The notes under the pieces are model-generated. The model did not search any database. It was not told the origin of the DNA and saw only the letters and a program-made list of their open reading frames with translations. Positions 13,389 to 15,335 of a stretch of DNA of 15,335 nucleotides are shown one piece after another; position 1 is the first letter of the stretch; each line of letters starts with the position of its first letter. Where the stretch lies: NCBI GenBank assembly GCA_021735725.1, contig JAIPGS010000010.1, positions 1-15,335 of the forward strand, written 5' to 3'. The position numbers and the translations under genes were made by a program. The DNA is from Candidatus Babeliales bacterium. Its GTDB lineage: Bacteria > Babelota > Babeliae > Babelales > CAIQNR01.

Positions 13389-15308
13389 GTGGACAAAAGT
13401 AAAAAGTTTTATGTTACAACCCCTATTTATTATGCAACAGGAAAGCCTCATTTAGGCCATTTGTATTCAACAGTTTTGGCAGATGTTCAGGCTCGTTGGC
13501 ATAAAATTCAGAACATAAATACATTTTTTTTAACAGGAACAGATGAATTTGGTCAAAAAGTTGCCCAGGCAGCTGAAAAAGCAAATAAAGATACCAAAGC
13601 ATTTATTGATGAATTTATTCCTGCGTATAAAAATTTATGGAAAAATTATGAAATTGATTATACCCATTTTATAAGAACAACCGATACTTATCACATTAAA
13701 GCAGTGCAGCAATGGTTAAGTGATTTGATGCAAAAAGGGGACATTTATAAAGGGGCTTATGAGGGGTGGTATTGTACTCCGTGTGAGACTTATTTAACGG
13801 AAAAAGATTTTGAGAAAGATGTAAAGAATCCTTTATGTTCTTCATGTGAGCGCGCAACCCAATGGGTTTCTGAAGAATGTTATTTTTTTAAGTTGTCTGA
13901 ATATCAAGAAAAACTTTTACAATTTTATAAAGAAAATCCCAATTTTATTACTCCAAAAGAACGGGCTGCAGAAGTAGTTGCATTTGTTGCGGGGGGATTA
14001 CAAGATTTAAGTATTTCAAGAACAACATTAAAATGGGGCGTTCCTTTTCCAGGTGATGAAAAGCATGTAACCTATGTGTGGGCTGATGCTCTCAATAATT
14101 ATATTACTGGTATTGGGTATGGCCAAAAAAGTAAAGAAGAAGAATTCCAAAAATGGTGGCCTGCAGATATGCAAATTCTTGGAAAAGATATTGTGCGATT
14201 CCATGCAATTTTTTGGCCTGCCTTTTTAATGGCGTCAGGCTTAGCACTTCCAAAAAAATTACTCGTTCATGGGTGGATTAAGGTTGGTGATCAAAAAATG
14301 TCAAAATCTCGCAATAATAGTGTGGACCCTCAAGGGCTTTATGAGCAGTATGGAGCTGATGCAGTACGTTATTATTTAATGCGTCAGATGGCAATTACAC
14401 AAGATGGGAATTTTAGTCTTGATGATTTAGAACAAAAAATTACTTCTGACCTGGCAAATGATTTGGGTAATTTACTTCAACGAATGGTAATGTTGGCAGA
14501 TAAAAATGGAATATCAGAAATTTCAGCACGCACATGGACAAATCAAGAAAAAGAATTAAAAGAAGCTTCTGATGAAATGGAAAGTGTATTTAGAAAAGAA
14601 ATGAACCGTGGTTTCTGTCATATGGCATTGGGAGCTGTATGGAAATTTTTAAACCAATCTAATGCTTATTTTCATCAAAATGAGCCATGGTTACTTGCAC
14701 GTTCAGATAGGGACGCTTTTCATCGGGTATTGAGTGCTACTTGTTATAGTTTGCGTGCAGCTGCAATTTTATTATGGCCTGTTATGCCAAAGAAAATGGA
14801 AGAACTTTTTTTAAGAATAGGATATCCATTTAGTTTAGATGTTAATCATGTTGCTGTGATTGGAGCAACGTGGGATGGAGTATTTACATTACAGAAAGGG
14901 GAACCTTTGTTTGAAAAACCAGAGTTGAAAAATCAAGAATTAGATAATGTAGAAGAGTCCACAAAAATTAAAGAAGAAAAATATATTACTATTGATGATG
15001 TCATTAAAGTAGAACTGAGAGCCGGAACTATTATTGAGTGTGAAGAAGTTGCTGAATCGGATAAGTTGCTTAAAATGCTTGTTGATTTTGGTGAGCAAGG
15101 AAAACGTCAAATTTTTGCGGGGGTAAAAAAGTATTATTCACCTGATGATTTAAAAGGACAACAAGGTGTTTTTGTTACAAATTTAAAACCTCGTAAAATG
15201 TTGGGTCAAGAATCTCAAGGTATGATGTTGACCACAAAAGACGCAGAGGGAACTGTTGCAATGGTTCGCCCAGGAAAAAATGCTGTTAATGGAATTCTTT
15301 TACAATAA
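13389..15308 (+). CDS. metG: Methionyl-tRNA synthetase with C-terminal tRNA-binding domain
   Basis: A 639-residue cytoplasmic enzyme that attaches methionine to tRNA(Met). Counting from the GTG start, the class I HIGH motif is HLGH (21-24) within TTPIYYATGKPHLGH, and KMSKS is at 303-307. A zinc knuckle in the connective domain has CTPC (129-132) and CSSC (150-153), so it is a four-Cys, one-knuckle form. The anticodon-binding helical domain follows. From about residue 532, after a charged linker, there is an EMAP-II/tRBD-type OB-fold (VELRAGTIIECEEV, then GMMLTT) that promotes dimerisation and tRNA binding. All parts are complete. An in-frame ATG at 13362 would add nine residues, but the GTG has the ribosome-binding site and suits the promoter. 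The gene is separate from the Pot operon by its own promoter. No terminator is visible in the 27 bases left after the stop. Confidence 0.95.
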   Translation: MDKSKKFYVTTPIYYATGKPHLGHLYSTVLADVQARWHKIQNINTFFLTGTDEFGQKVAQAAEKANKDTKAFIDEFIPAYKNLWKNYEIDYTHFIRTTDTYHIKAVQQWLSDLMQKGDIYKGAYEGWYCTPCETYLTEKDFEKDVKNPLCSSCERATQWVSEECYFFKLSEYQEKLLQFYKENPNFITPKERAAEVVAFVAGGLQDLSISRTTLKWGVPFPGDEKHVTYVWADALNNYITGIGYGQKSKEEEFQKWWPADMQILGKDIVRFHAIFWPAFLMASGLALPKKLLVHGWIKVGDQKMSKSRNNSVDPQGLYEQYGADAVRYYLMRQMAITQDGNFSLDDLEQKITSDLANDLGNLLQRMVMLADKNGISEISARTWTNQEKELKEASDEMESVFRKEMNRGFCHMALGAVWKFLNQSNAYFHQNEPWLLARSDRDAFHRVLSATCYSLRAAAILLWPVMPKKMEELFLRIGYPFSLDVNHVAVIGATWDGVFTLQKGEPLFEKPELKNQELDNVEESTKIKEEKYITIDDVIKVELRAGTIIECEEVAESDKLLKMLVDFGEQGKRQIFAGVKKYYSPDDLKGQQGVFVTNLKPRKMLGQESQGMMLTTKDAEGTVAMVRPGKNAVNGILLQ

Positions 15309-15335
15309 ACTGCATAAAAAATAAAAACTTTATAA

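Overview
The window is AT-rich DNA from a Gram-negative-type bacterium. It encodes an Omp85/BamA outer-membrane assembly protein, several Sec-secreted proteins, and ribosome-binding sites of the AAAGG/AAGGA type. It has the standard genetic code and tight operons. Several genes are for uptake: an SDF-family amino-acid/dicarboxylate symporter and a complete spermidine/putrescine-type ABC importer. Together with a block of small secreted proteins that I do not recognise, this suggests a host-associated or nutrient-scavenging lineage. Candidatus Dependentiae (TM6) or a similar reduced bacterium is my guess from gene style only. No rRNA or other phylogenetic marker confirms it.

Layout. Positions 1-99 hold the C-terminal end of an ABC-2 permease that carries an in-frame stop. 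A GC-rich 15-bp inverted repeat (165-225) separates it from a complete paralogous ABC-2 permease (286-1074). A perfect palindromic terminator (1077-1112) serves that gene and a convergent minus-strand gene (1126-1983) for a secreted or envelope protein with two hydrophobic segments and an Ala/Glu-rich coiled coil. Divergent from it is the SDF-family symporter (2140-3345).

Next is a three-gene minus-strand operon (5627 down to 3448) of proteins with signal peptides, with 25-nt gaps between genes and a hairpin terminator at its end. Its middle gene is a diverged paralogue of the 1126-1983 gene. Divergent from this operon is a long BamA-like gene (5856-8711) with about seven POTRA-like units and a C-terminal barrel.

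A promoter at 8731-8759 appears to start a five-gene operon (8804-13306). It encodes a His-rich six-helix membrane protein with a 3+3 internal repeat, followed by PotA, PotB, PotC and PotD homologues with gaps of 6, 3 and 1 nt and a 1-nt overlap. The operon would import a polyamine-like solute, but the binding protein has lost some of the classical pocket residues. The window ends with metG (methionyl-tRNA synthetase, 13389-15308), which has its own promoter and most likely a GTG start.

The observations most worth following are the paralogous secreted coiled-coil proteins and their operon, the duplicated HFxHI/SDxxxP membrane protein coupled to the Pot genes, the altered substrate residues of the symporter, and the stop codon in the first permease. 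No gene-free stretch exceeds 300 bases. I saw no tRNA, rRNA, CRISPR array or insertion sequence.
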